Below are positions 9,201-15,043 of a DNA stretch of 40,438 nucleotides, in pieces; the stretch's first letter is position 1; each line of letters opens with the position of its first letter. The notes beneath the pieces were generated by a model, which saw only the letters and a list, made by a program, of their open reading frames with translations, did no database searches and had not been told where the DNA came from. Position numbers and translations under genes: made by a program. The DNA lies in assembly GCA_005789005.1 (NCBI GenBank), contig SYAD01000003.1, positions 1 to 40,438 on the forward strand. Reading direction: 5' to 3'. The DNA is from Planctomycetia bacterium. GTDB taxonomy: Bacteria; Planctomycetota; Phycisphaerae; Phycisphaerales; SM1A02.

Positions 9201-9554
9201 GTGTTGTCGCGCACCATCGGCGACATTGAAAGCGCCTACGGGCAACCGCCAGTCACCATGCGAATTCTGCTTGATTTGGCTGAATTACGCGTCATTTTGG
9301 CCGCCTTGGGCGTGCGATCCTTGGTGAAACGCGATTTGGATTACATCTTCCACACCGCGCAACCAGCGCTTTTGCAGCGAGCCCTGAGCCATGCGCAAGC
9401 CACGGTGCGCGTGATTGGCAAGGCGGACGCCGAAGGCCTGATCGATGTCTATGTTCGGCCCGCCGGCTCACTAGAGGATTCAGCGCGCATGATGAAATTG
9501 CTGCGCACCCAATTGCGCAAACTCATTCCCGCGCCGGTGGTGGGGGCCGCATGA
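6207..9554 (+). CDS. mfd: Transcription-repair coupling factor
   Basis: Mfd removes RNA polymerase stalled at DNA damage and recruits UvrA for nucleotide excision repair. The 1115-residue protein follows the family order: a UvrB-like N-terminal region (about 25-330), the RNA polymerase interaction domain with FEKGDYVTHRDHGVAQYVGL (begins near 416, in two adjoining blocks), and the RecG-like translocase with Walker A GDVGFGKTE (about 593-601), DEEQ near 695 and SATPIPRTLHMS. The segment LRGRVGRSNHRAYCYL (motif VI) and the C-terminal TRCF domain (about 980-1090) follow. An insertion of about 20 small polar residues (around 451-472, rich in Gly, Ser and Asp) lies inside the RNA polymerase interaction domain. 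The start could be GTG 6207 or ATG 6222. Confidence 0.96.
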   Translation: MIDLVMKWREEISTSAALTALEEKVRTGGVASVRGATGSSTSIITQTLAAKVNRVTLLATAHVDEADEVIAEWQDLGLHALRLPALEASAGESILAAESFLERLKVADALEGGKVALIVAPIAALMQRLPNAAKRKLLYRTLRVGERVAPAQLAAWLTERGYQRMEAVENPGEYSARGGVFDLYPAAATSAVRLDFFGDDIERMHEMDATTQANDRRVESVDVLCADEKQLAPSDEDAAFADLLPRDALFVFAELGEVMEQSRGYWERIDDSVGVISPNDTVKGLMDRVSNTLAFNQFSQTNEPASLDVPVRSLGLSESDTAKAFESLVDFSTDADVILFCSTDGDVTRAKELAQKHAAGAGVQVVRQHLHRGFRWDRPGKKSLMLIPEHELLGRFGVRRRGGAVSAGARARDAFLHFEKGDYVTHRDHGVAQYVGLVTRASLDRTGAVVESGGASDDGSSGVMQSAAHPEMEYLALQFEGATKLYVPALRVDLVQKYVGAGASKPPLSQIGGKRWKAQKERVSEAVRDLAAEMLRVQAVRAATHGVAFPVDTAWQHEFEEAFPWDETADQLTAIAATKRDMESSKPMDRLICGDVGFGKTEVAIRAAFKCVESSRQVAVLVPTTLLAEQHERTFRDRFRAYPFRIESLSRFKSDAQQKIILEDLQAGRIDLIIGTHRLLSKDIRFANLGLVVVDEEQRFGVEHKQRLLSFRATADVLTLSATPIPRTLHMSLLGLRDISSLTTPPADRRSIVTEVLALSSKRLQQAIRRELAREGQTYYVHNRIRGLDRAAERIKALVPEARIEIGHGQMPADQLEQVMLRFMRHECDVLVSTSIIESGIDNPRANTMFIDLADLHGLSDLHQLRGRVGRSNHRAYCYLFLPEGRPITDDARRRLRAIEEYSMLGSGFRIAMRDLEIRGAGNLLGAQQSGHIAAVGYEMYCQLLEDAVDGLTSRKKIRSADNVLDIGLAGAIPRGFIPSERRRLEAYRRVSSADTIEVLSRTIGDIESAYGQPPVTMRILLDLAELRVILAALGVRSLVKRDLDYIFHTAQPALLQRALSHAQATVRVIGKADAEGLIDVYVRPAGSLEDSARMMKLLRTQLRKLIPAPVVGAA

Positions 9555-9666
9555 AGTGGCGCATGATGGTTGGAAATATTTCGCGTGGCAGCCAAAAAAA
9601 ATCATGCGTGATTTAAACTATCGCCGCTGATCAATAAAGTTTTGTAGTGCGAGCAGTGGGGCGCGA

Positions 9667-10101
9667 TTATCTGCGTTCAACAAAATGAATTTGCAGATAG
9701 CGCGCCACATAATCCAGAATGCTGGAAGCCTCCGGGATTTCTGGATTGCTCGTGATGCCCATGGGCTCAAAGCGCATGCCGCGAAATCGATCGGCGGCGT
9801 CGTGCGTGGTCAATCCATGTTGCAGTGCCAAACTGAACGCGCGGCAAAATCCTTGGATCAAACCTGAAAGAGTTGATCCTTCTTTGCTCATCTTGATAAA
9901 GATTTCGCCTGGTCTTCCATCTTGAAACAGACCGATAGTGAGATAGCCCTCGTGTCCCGCGATGCAGAACTTGTGGGTTTGACTTTGGCGGGTTTCAGGA
10001 AGAATTTCGCGGCGGTCTGAAAGAAGCGTCATAGATGGATCCTCGAGTTGGGTATCCATCGGTTCAATGAGGGCTTCGACTAAACTTTCTGTTTCAGACA
10101 T
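9667..10101 (-). CDS. Stand-alone TSCPD domain protein (class II ribonucleotide reductase C-terminal-like)
   Basis: Residues about 44-140 of this 144-residue protein match the C-terminal TSCPD-type domain of adenosylcobalamin-dependent ribonucleotide reductase (NrdJ): GYLTIGLFQDGRPGEIFIKM, then KEGSTLSGLIQGF, then FRGMRFEPMGITSNPEIP and a final SILDYVARYL helix. In NrdJ this region sits behind the catalytic barrel; here no reductase barrel is present nearby, so the domain is encoded alone. The Cys pairs found at the C-terminus of full NrdJ are not present; only one Cys is visible. The role is unknown; a reductase accessory or regulator is a guess. The N-terminal 40 residues are acidic. No ribosome binding site is obvious; TACACT lies 16 nt upstream of the ATG. 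Confidence 0.8.
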   Translation of the reverse strand: MSETESLVEALIEPMDTQLEDPSMTLLSDRREILPETRQSQTHKFCIAGHEGYLTIGLFQDGRPGEIFIKMSKEGSTLSGLIQGFCRAFSLALQHGLTTHDAADRFRGMRFEPMGITSNPEIPEASSILDYVARYLQIHFVERR

Positions 10102-10356
10102 TTTGGGAGTTGCTCAGAGTGTAGTTTCAGCGTAACTCCAACAGGCTTTCAACGCGACACAATTTGGCCACCCGAGCTGAATTTTTGAAAATCAATGTCC
10201 CAAATCACGGGGCAATATTTTTGGACCCGTATTGAAAGAAAAAACGTTGGCGCAAGGGTGCCAGCAACAATCCCACAATAGGGACAGTTCTTTGGCCGCA
10301 AACCCAAACAGAAAAAAGCCACAAATCAAGGGCAAATCATTGCCAATTGAGGAACT
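10102..10356. other. Intergenic region between rplI and the TSCPD gene
   Basis: This stretch has no convincing ORF. It should hold the promoter of the TSCPD gene (TACACT on the reverse strand, 16 nt before its ATG). A short inverted repeat GGCAA-TGAT-TTGCC occurs just downstream of rplI on the reverse strand, but the T-run lies too far from it for a confident terminator. Confidence 0.3.
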
Positions 10357-11103
10357 TTAGTCCTTGTCCTTTTTGGACTTCTTTCCCTTGTCGGACTTGC
10401 CTGACTTCTCTGGCTTATCCGATTTCTCAGCCTTCTCGGCTTTGGGAGCGGCTTCATCATCCGACTTATCGGCTGACTTCTTGCCCTTCTTATCTTTTTT
10501 GCCCTTCTTGCCCTTGTCTTTTCCATTGTCCTTGGAATCATCGTCGCCTTGGGTTTCATCCGTGGCTTCTTCCATTTCCTCAACGACGTCTTCGCTTTGG
10601 GCGGCGCGTTCAGCATCAACGGACTGTTGGAAGAGTTCAAGTGTTCGATCTGGCAGCACTTCGATATTGATTTCGGTACGAAGCTCACGATCAAACACAA
10701 TCGCGCAGGTGTATGAACCAATGCGGCGAACCGTGTTGGCCAAACGAACCGCTTGCATTTCCACAGGGAATCCATCGAGCACCAATTGATCGAAGATGTC
10801 GCGATGGGTGACGGCTCCGTACAAGGCGCCTTGATCATTCACGCTGCGAATAAGTTTGATGGTGACATCCGTCAGGCGCTCGATCAATTTCGCGCGGCCT
10901 TCTTGACGCTTCTGCATGGCGGCTGCGGCGGTGGCGCGGGCATCCTTCAGGGCCTCAATCTTTTCAGCGGTTGGATATTCTGCGAGACCGTGGGGCAGCA
11001 GGTAATTTCGCGCGTGTCCAGGCTTGACCTTGACCACATCGCCAACCAGGCCCAGATTTTCAACGGAGATATTTAAAAGTAATTCAACATTTCGCTTTGC
11101 CAT
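10357..11103 (-). CDS. rplI: 50S ribosomal protein bL9 with long charged C-terminal tail
   Basis: bL9 binds 23S rRNA near the L1 stalk and helps keep the reading frame. Residues 1-50 form the conserved N-domain, including the LLLNISVENLG start and VVKVKPGHARNYLLPHGLA (the bL9 signature). A linker helix (about 48-75) and the C-domain (about 76-152) with SVNDQGALYGAVT follow. Normal bL9 is close to 150 residues; this one is 248. The extra tail (about 169-248) starts acidic (Glu/Asp-rich, 170-193) and then becomes repetitive Lys/Asp/Ser-rich with many KGKK, KSDK and EKS units. A good SD-like GGAAGGA lies about 8 nt before the ATG. It is separated from ssb by 417 bp containing a terminator, so it has its own promoter. 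Confidence 0.95.
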   Translation of the reverse strand: MAKRNVELLLNISVENLGLVGDVVKVKPGHARNYLLPHGLAEYPTAEKIEALKDARATAAAAMQKRQEGRAKLIERLTDVTIKLIRSVNDQGALYGAVTHRDIFDQLVLDGFPVEMQAVRLANTVRRIGSYTCAIVFDRELRTEINIEVLPDRTLELFQQSVDAERAAQSEDVVEEMEEATDETQGDDDSKDNGKDKGKKGKKDKKGKKSADKSDDEAAPKAEKAEKSDKPEKSGKSDKGKKSKKDKD

Positions 11104-11156
11104 GACGCTGTCCTTCCCCTTTGGGGAGTGAGGGTGGCCGCAACACCCAACTATGT

Positions 11157-11181
11157 GCCTGCTTTCACGCGAAAGTCAGGC
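11157..11181 (-). promoter_or_regulatory. Inverted repeat in the rplI promoter/leader region
   Basis: GCCTG-CTTTC-ACGC-GAAAG-T-CAGGC forms a 10-bp stem with one bulged base. It overlaps the putative -35 side of the rplI promoter on the reverse strand, about 55-80 nt before the ATG. It could be an operator, or an RNA hairpin if transcription starts further upstream. Confidence 0.4.
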
Positions 11182-11204
11182 TGCGACGAGCGCCCAAGTA
11201 TGGC

Positions 11205-11230
11205 AAAAACCCCCTTGATTCACAAGGGGG
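11205..11230 (-). terminator. Rho-independent terminator after ssb
   Basis: On the reverse strand CCCCCTTG-TGAAT-CAAGGGGG is a perfect 8-bp stem directly followed by TTTTT (11209-11205). It lies between ssb and rplI and would end the rpsF-ssb transcript before the rplI promoter. Confidence 0.85.
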
Positions 11231-11394
11231 TGAAGAGTTGAACTCTTGATTTTTTGCATCGCCAACGCTGTGGCGCCGCTCGGGCAGAATCAATCATTGT
11301 GACTGACAAAGCCCGATTACCAATGCAAATTCTCAGCCATAATCGCTTCTTGCGTGGCCATGGCTTTGAGCCAAGGGTTGAAACTCACGTTTCA

Positions 11395-11436
11395 AGCCAA
11401 GCTTTTTAGCCAAGCCCTTTAGCCAAGGTTTTTAGC
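11395..11436. repeat. 13-bp tandem repeat, about 3.3 copies
   Basis: AGCCAAG followed by six pyrimidine-rich bases (mostly T) repeats at 11395, 11408 and 11421, with a partial copy at 11434. A further AGCCAAG sits at 11369, two periods away. On the reverse strand the unit reads CTTGGCT with an A/G-rich spacer. It lies about 85-125 nt downstream of the ssb stop. Function unknown; it may be simple slippage DNA. Confidence 0.7.
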
Positions 11437-11520
11437 GGGGTCAGCGCTTTCAACCCAGGCGTAAAACAACTCCACGCATCAAGCGATATTTGCCAAAGAC
11501 AATGTGCGTCTAGAAAAAAC

Positions 11521-11973
11521 TTAGAACGGAATGTCAGCGTCAGCAACGGTGCTGTGGCTTTCGCTAGGCGCTTGAGTTGAGCCCTTGCTGTAGCTTCCGC
11601 CACCGTTTCCACCGCCACTATTGCCGCCACCAGCTCCAGCCGGCGCGCCAATAAACTGGAAGTTTTCCACCACCACGCGCAAACGTGATTGCTTCTTGCC
11701 TTCCTTGTCTTCCCACTGGTCAAGCTTGAGACGACCTTCGATAAATACTGGTCGGCCCTTGGCAAGATATTGCTTCATGACCTCCGCGGTGCGGCCCCAT
11801 ACTTCGCAATCCACGAAGGTCACTTCTTCGCGCTCCTCGCCAGTGGCGGTTTTGAACTTGCGGTTCATCGCCATAGCGAAATTACCCACGGTCTGATTGC
11901 CTTGCGGCAAAACCTTGAGCTCGATATCTCGAGTCAAATTACCCATCAACATTACTTTATTAAAATTTGCCAT
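11521..11973 (-). CDS. ssb: Single-stranded DNA-binding protein
   Basis: SSB coats single-stranded DNA in replication, recombination and repair. The 150-residue protein has an OB-fold (about 1-108) with NKVMLMGNLTRDIELK, VTFVDCEVWGRTAEV and YLAKGRPVFIEGRL. A Gly/Ser/Asn-rich disordered linker (about 113-140) follows, ending in the acidic tip DADIPF that recruits partner proteins. The open frame continues upstream to 12147, but ATG 11973 is chosen because AGGAGG stands 9 nt before it and homology begins there. A hairpin (CCGCCAC paired with GTGGCGG) and a TATAGA-like box in the 5' leader suggest its own promoter or a processing site in addition to read-through from rpsF. Confidence 0.96.
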   Translation of the reverse strand: MANFNKVMLMGNLTRDIELKVLPQGNQTVGNFAMAMNRKFKTATGEEREEVTFVDCEVWGRTAEVMKQYLAKGRPVFIEGRLKLDQWEDKEGKKQSRLRVVVENFQFIGAPAGAGGGNSGGGNGGGSYSKGSTQAPSESHSTVADADIPF

Positions 11974-12084
11974 ATCGTTACGCCTCCTTGTTGCGTGAAT
12001 GCATTCTATAACGCCGCCACCACAACTTTTACATTTGTGGCGGAAGTTCTTGAAAATAAATGAAGGCAAGTAAAAATAAATCGA

Positions 12085-12102
12085 GCCACCCAAATGGGTG
12101 GC
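12085..12102 (-). terminator. Perfect hairpin downstream of rpsF, possible weak terminator
   Basis: GCCACCCA-AA-TGGGTGGC (shown on the forward strand) is a perfect palindrome with an 8-bp stem. On the reverse strand it is followed by TCGATTTATTTTT, an imperfect U-tract. It may attenuate transcription between rpsF and ssb or stabilise RNA ends. Confidence 0.45.
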
Positions 12103-12190
12103 CCGAATGTGCACAAGTATTGGGGCGCGAAACTTCCATCGCGCCAATTCGCTTCAACCCTTGCGGGCTCAGATGGAGCACGCTCCACGA

Positions 12191-12622
12191 TTAAGCGTCG
12201 CGGTCCATGTCTGGATCCATGGCGCCAACTTCATCGGCAGGCATGGCTCGCAAACGGCTCTCGTCCATGGTTTTCTGCATGGATTCTGCGTTCTTCAGTT
12301 GCTCCTCGGTCAAGTGGTCCGCGCGGATCACCATGCTGCGCAGCAACTTTTCATTCAAGTTGCAATCACGCTCGATGGAGGCCAGGCGGTCGCTTACGGT
12401 GCGGAAAAAGGCCAAAATGTAGAGGCCACGCTTGTTGCCCGCGATGTCGTAGGCCAACTTGCGCTCGTCCCATTTGGCGATGGAAAGAATTTCCGCGCCG
12501 TTGCGGGTCAAGATTTCCTTGACCAGATCGGTGGAGCCCTGCAAATCAGCGCTTGCGGATTGAGGAAAAAGAAACATGCCTTCGTAGGGGCGAGTGCGTT
12601 CAGCTGTCAGTGTTGCGTCCAT
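12191..12622 (-). CDS. rpsF: 30S ribosomal protein bS6
   Basis: bS6 is a small-subunit platform protein that normally pairs with bS18. The 143-residue product contains the ferredoxin-like bS6 fold: RPYEGMFLFP at the first strand, LVKEILTRNGAEIL, then WDERKLAYDIAGNKRGLYIL, which is the family signature, and NEKLLRSMVIRAD near residue 100. The C-terminal 35 residues are an acidic, Met-rich extension beyond the fold. AGGA sits 7 nt before the ATG. ssb follows in the same direction, as is common; rpsR does not. Confidence 0.95.
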   Translation of the reverse strand: MDATLTAERTRPYEGMFLFPQSASADLQGSTDLVKEILTRNGAEILSIAKWDERKLAYDIAGNKRGLYILAFFRTVSDRLASIERDCNLNEKLLRSMVIRADHLTEEQLKNAESMQKTMDESRLRAMPADEVGAMDPDMDRDA

Positions 12623-12671
12623 ATCAGTGTCCTTTCGAAAATGTGGAGTGAATGTGAATCCAAAATTTGAA

Positions 12672-12697
12672 CCCGCTCAAGAACGTACTTGAGCGGG
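12672..12697 (-). terminator. 10-bp stem hairpin between pth and rpsF
   Basis: CCCGCTCAAG-AACGTA-CTTGAGCGGG is a perfect 10-bp inverted repeat 6 nt beyond the pth stop. On the reverse strand it is followed by TTCAAATTTTGG, a poor U-tract. Its position suggests termination or 3'-end protection after pth, with rpsF probably starting a new transcript. Confidence 0.6.
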
Positions 12698-12703
12698 ATG
12701 ATG

Positions 12704-13303
12704 TCAAGCCTCTCCCGCGGGCGCTCCAGCGCCGCGGCGATTAAAAGTATTCATGGCGTGCTCGAGCCCGCGCTCGGCCCAACATGCCGCGGCCTCAGCC
12801 GCCTCGTCAAGTCCCGCTTCCATGCGGGGCTTTTGTTCCGATGTGAAATGTCCAAGGACGTAATTCTCCGTTGGAATTTTTCCCGGCGCATCAATGCCAA
12901 CCCGCAAACGCGACCAATGATCGCTGCCAAGTCGACGCGTGATGTCGGCGAGTCCATTGTGTCCACCATCGCTGCCTTGGCCACGCAAGCGGATGACTCC
13001 GCAAGGCAACGCAAAGTCGTCGGCGATCACCAGCACATCCGTCGCGGCGTTGAGTTTGTGGAAGCGAATTGCCTCCAACGCGCTCACGCCGCTGAGATTC
13101 ATGAAGGTGGTTGGTTTCAGAAGGAGCACACGTTCGCTTCCAATCTGGGCCTCGAGAAGCAATCCGGTGAAACGCGATTTCGCTGGGGAAGCCGGCGGAT
13201 TCGTGAACCTTCTTGCCAATCGATCAAGCACATCGAAGCCCGCGTTGTGGCGGGTTCCGGTGTACTCGGCTCCAGGATTTCCAAGACCAACAATAAGACG
13301 CAT
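12704..13303 (-). CDS. pth: Peptidyl-tRNA hydrolase
   Basis: Pth cleaves peptidyl-tRNA released from stalled ribosomes. The 199-residue protein has all key residues: N9 in GLGNPG, H19 in TRHNAGF, N69 in TFMNLSG and D95 in VIADDFALP, followed by the RLRGQGSDGGHNGL loop. The length is normal, with an Ala/Gly-rich tail of about 10 residues. It lies 15 bp after rplY on the same strand; ctc/rplY-pth linkage is common in bacteria. No clear ribosome binding site is seen, so translation probably depends on the upstream gene. Confidence 0.96.
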   Translation of the reverse strand: MRLIVGLGNPGAEYTGTRHNAGFDVLDRLARRFTNPPASPAKSRFTGLLLEAQIGSERVLLLKPTTFMNLSGVSALEAIRFHKLNAATDVLVIADDFALPCGVIRLRGQGSDGGHNGLADITRRLGSDHWSRLRVGIDAPGKIPTENYVLGHFTSEQKPRMEAGLDEAAEAAACWAERGLEHAMNTFNRRGAGAPAGEA

Positions 13304-13318
13304 GGAAATTCAACAGGC

Positions 13319-13990
13319 TTACGCCTTCTTGTCCTCCTTCGCGGCAGCGCCCTCGGCGCCTTCCTTGTCCTTCTTGGCGGTGAGCACTTCTGGTTCGGCG
13401 ACAGCGGTTGGAGCCGTGGCTTCGCCAGCGAGTTCTTCCTGCACAATGATCACGCGCGCGTAGGCGGAATGTGAATCGGTGACCGCCGTGATTCCAGCGG
13501 GAAGTTTGTACTCGCCAACGGTCAGCAAGTCGCCCTTCATATTGGTCAGGTCGATGCGAATTTCCTCTGGAATGTCGCGCACCTTGCAGTTCACTTCAAG
13601 CTCGGTCACGTCGTGCGTGAGCACGGCGCCGGGACGCTTGGCGGATTCAGGTTGGCCGAAGTAGTTCAAGCGAACCTTGACCGTCACCAATTCATCCAAG
13701 TTCACGCGCGCAAGATCGACGTGAATGACATTGTCACCCAGCCATCCAAATTGCAATTCTTTCACAAGGCATGTTTCCGTGGTGCCGCCTTCAAGGGCGA
13801 TGTTCAACACGTGGGCGCCTTGTTGCAGCGTGTGCAAGGTTTGCTTGGCGTCCAGTTGCAGCGCCATCGGCTGGCTTCCGTGGCCATACAAAATCGCCGG
13901 CATTTTGCCGCTTGCGCGCAGTCTTTTGGTGTAACGGGTGCCCAATTTTTCACGAGGTTGGGCTTGCAGTGTCGGGGTTGTCTTAGACAT
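13319..13990 (-). CDS. rplY: 50S ribosomal protein bL25 (Ctc/TL5 type)
   Basis: bL25 binds 5S rRNA. This 223-residue protein is the long Ctc/TL5 form: an N-terminal 5S-binding domain (about 8-95) including LRASGKMPAILYGHG and VNLDELVTVKVRLNYFG at the domain boundary, then a second beta-domain (about 100-185) with ITAVTDSHSAYARVIIV. An Ala/Glu/Lys-rich tail (about 190-223) follows. AGGAGA precedes the ATG by 8 nt. It sits between prs and pth, the classic prs-ctc-pth order. Confidence 0.94.
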   Translation of the reverse strand: MSKTTPTLQAQPREKLGTRYTKRLRASGKMPAILYGHGSQPMALQLDAKQTLHTLQQGAHVLNIALEGGTTETCLVKELQFGWLGDNVIHVDLARVNLDELVTVKVRLNYFGQPESAKRPGAVLTHDVTELEVNCKVRDIPEEIRIDLTNMKGDLLTVGEYKLPAGITAVTDSHSAYARVIIVQEELAGEATAPTAVAEPEVLTAKKDKEGAEGAAAKEDKKA

Positions 13991-14059
13991 GGGTGAGATC
14001 TCCTATAAAAGAAAGTGACTTGGTAAAAGTTGAAATCGAAATTAAAAGTGAATGATTCT

Positions 14060-15043
14060 TCAGCGGGCTGATCCAAATGATTTTCCAAAGAGCGCGCTCA
14101 CGCTTTGGTTGTGATGGATGCGATGGATGGCTTCGCCCAACATGCTGGCCACGGAGAGCACGCGCAATTTGTTTCGGATGGAGTGCAGTCGATTGTCGAT
14201 GGGAATTGTGTCTGTCACTGTGACACTGGTGATTTCCGGCGCGGCGAGCCGCTCGATGGCTTGGCCAACCATAACGGCGTGGGTGCACGCCACATGAACG
14301 CTTGTTGCGCCGCGCTCACGAGCGACTTTGGCGGCTTCCACCACGGTGCCAGCCGTGGTGATCATGTCGTCGAACATGATCACGGAGCGACCCTTCACTT
14401 CGCCAATGACATTTTTCACTTTCACTTCGCTGCCGCTCTGGCGGCGCTTCTCAATAATGGCCAAGTCAATTCCCAAATGCTCCGCGAACATGTTTGCGAT
14501 TTTGGCGTTGCCAACATCCGGACTCAGCACGATTGGATTCTCGAAACCGGGAAGCTCCTTGCGAAAGTGCTCAAACAACACTGGACTTGCCGTGAGATGG
14601 TCCACGGGAAGATCGAAAAATCCTTGAATTTGCGCGGCGTGCAAGTCAACGCACATCACGCGGTGGGCGCCGGCGGTGGTGATCAAATTTGCCACTAATT
14701 TGGCTGTGATCGGCACGCGGCCCTCGTCTTTGCGATCTTGGCGGGCGTATCCAAAATAGGGAATGACCGCGGTGATGCGGTTGGCGCTGGCGCGGCGCAG
14801 GCAATCTATATAGATGAGCAATTCCATCAGGCTGGCGTTCACCGGACTGCAAGTGGAAAGCACCACAAAGCAATCGCGGCCGCGCACATCCTCATCCAAC
14901 TTGACCAGCAATTCACCGTCTGGAAAAACCTTGGTCTCGCCAGCGCCAAGTTGCAACTCAAGATATTTCACGATGCCATTGGCTAAATGCAGACCAGTGG
15001 TGCCGGCGAAAACTTTCAGCGTGTCTTTGTCTTTGACGCTCAT
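14060..15043 (-). CDS. prs: Ribose-phosphate pyrophosphokinase (PRPP synthetase)
   Basis: Prs makes PRPP from ribose-5-phosphate and ATP, feeding purine, pyrimidine, His, Trp and NAD synthesis. The 327-residue protein carries GTTGLHLANGIVKYL at the N-terminus, the PYFGYARQDRK ATP loop, CVDLHAAQIQGFFD (Mg/flexible region) and the PRPP-binding loop VIMFDDMITTAGTVVEAA. Its ATG overlaps the stop of the upstream glmU-like gene as ATGA, so the two are translationally coupled. The glmU-prs-ctc-pth arrangement also occurs in Firmicutes. PRPP is used by purC's pathway and by the trpE pathway elsewhere in this window. Confidence 0.96.
   Translation of the reverse strand: MSVKDKDTLKVFAGTTGLHLANGIVKYLELQLGAGETKVFPDGELLVKLDEDVRGRDCFVVLSTCSPVNASLMELLIYIDCLRRASANRITAVIPYFGYARQDRKDEGRVPITAKLVANLITTAGAHRVMCVDLHAAQIQGFFDLPVDHLTASPVLFEHFRKELPGFENPIVLSPDVGNAKIANMFAEHLGIDLAIIEKRRQSGSEVKVKNVIGEVKGRSVIMFDDMITTAGTVVEAAKVARERGATSVHVACTHAVMVGQAIERLAAPEITSVTVTDTIPIDNRLHSIRNKLRVLSVASMLGEAIHRIHHNQSVSALFGKSFGSAR

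Larger units (their letters stand above)
11104..11520. other. rplI-ssb intergenic region; rpsR absent
   Basis: In many bacteria bS18 (rpsR) lies between ssb and rplI. No bS18-like frame is present in these 417 bases on either strand. The region instead holds a possible rplI promoter (TGACTT, 17 bp, CATAGT on the reverse strand), an inverted repeat at 11157-11181, a strong reverse-strand terminator at 11205-11230, a short hairpin (TTGAAAC-TCAC-GTTTCAA) near 11378-11394 and a 13-bp tandem repeat at 11395-11436. Confidence 0.6.

Noticed and set aside
10325..10345. Terminator downstream of rplI
   Set aside because: The 5-bp hairpin is weak and the T-run begins more than 12 nt after it.
11369..11436. 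CRISPR-like array
   Set aside because: The repeat period is 13 bp with no unique spacers and no cas genes nearby.
11406..11765. 119-codon reverse frame overlapping the ssb end
   Set aside because: It overlaps ssb in another frame and its tail merely translates the tandem repeat.
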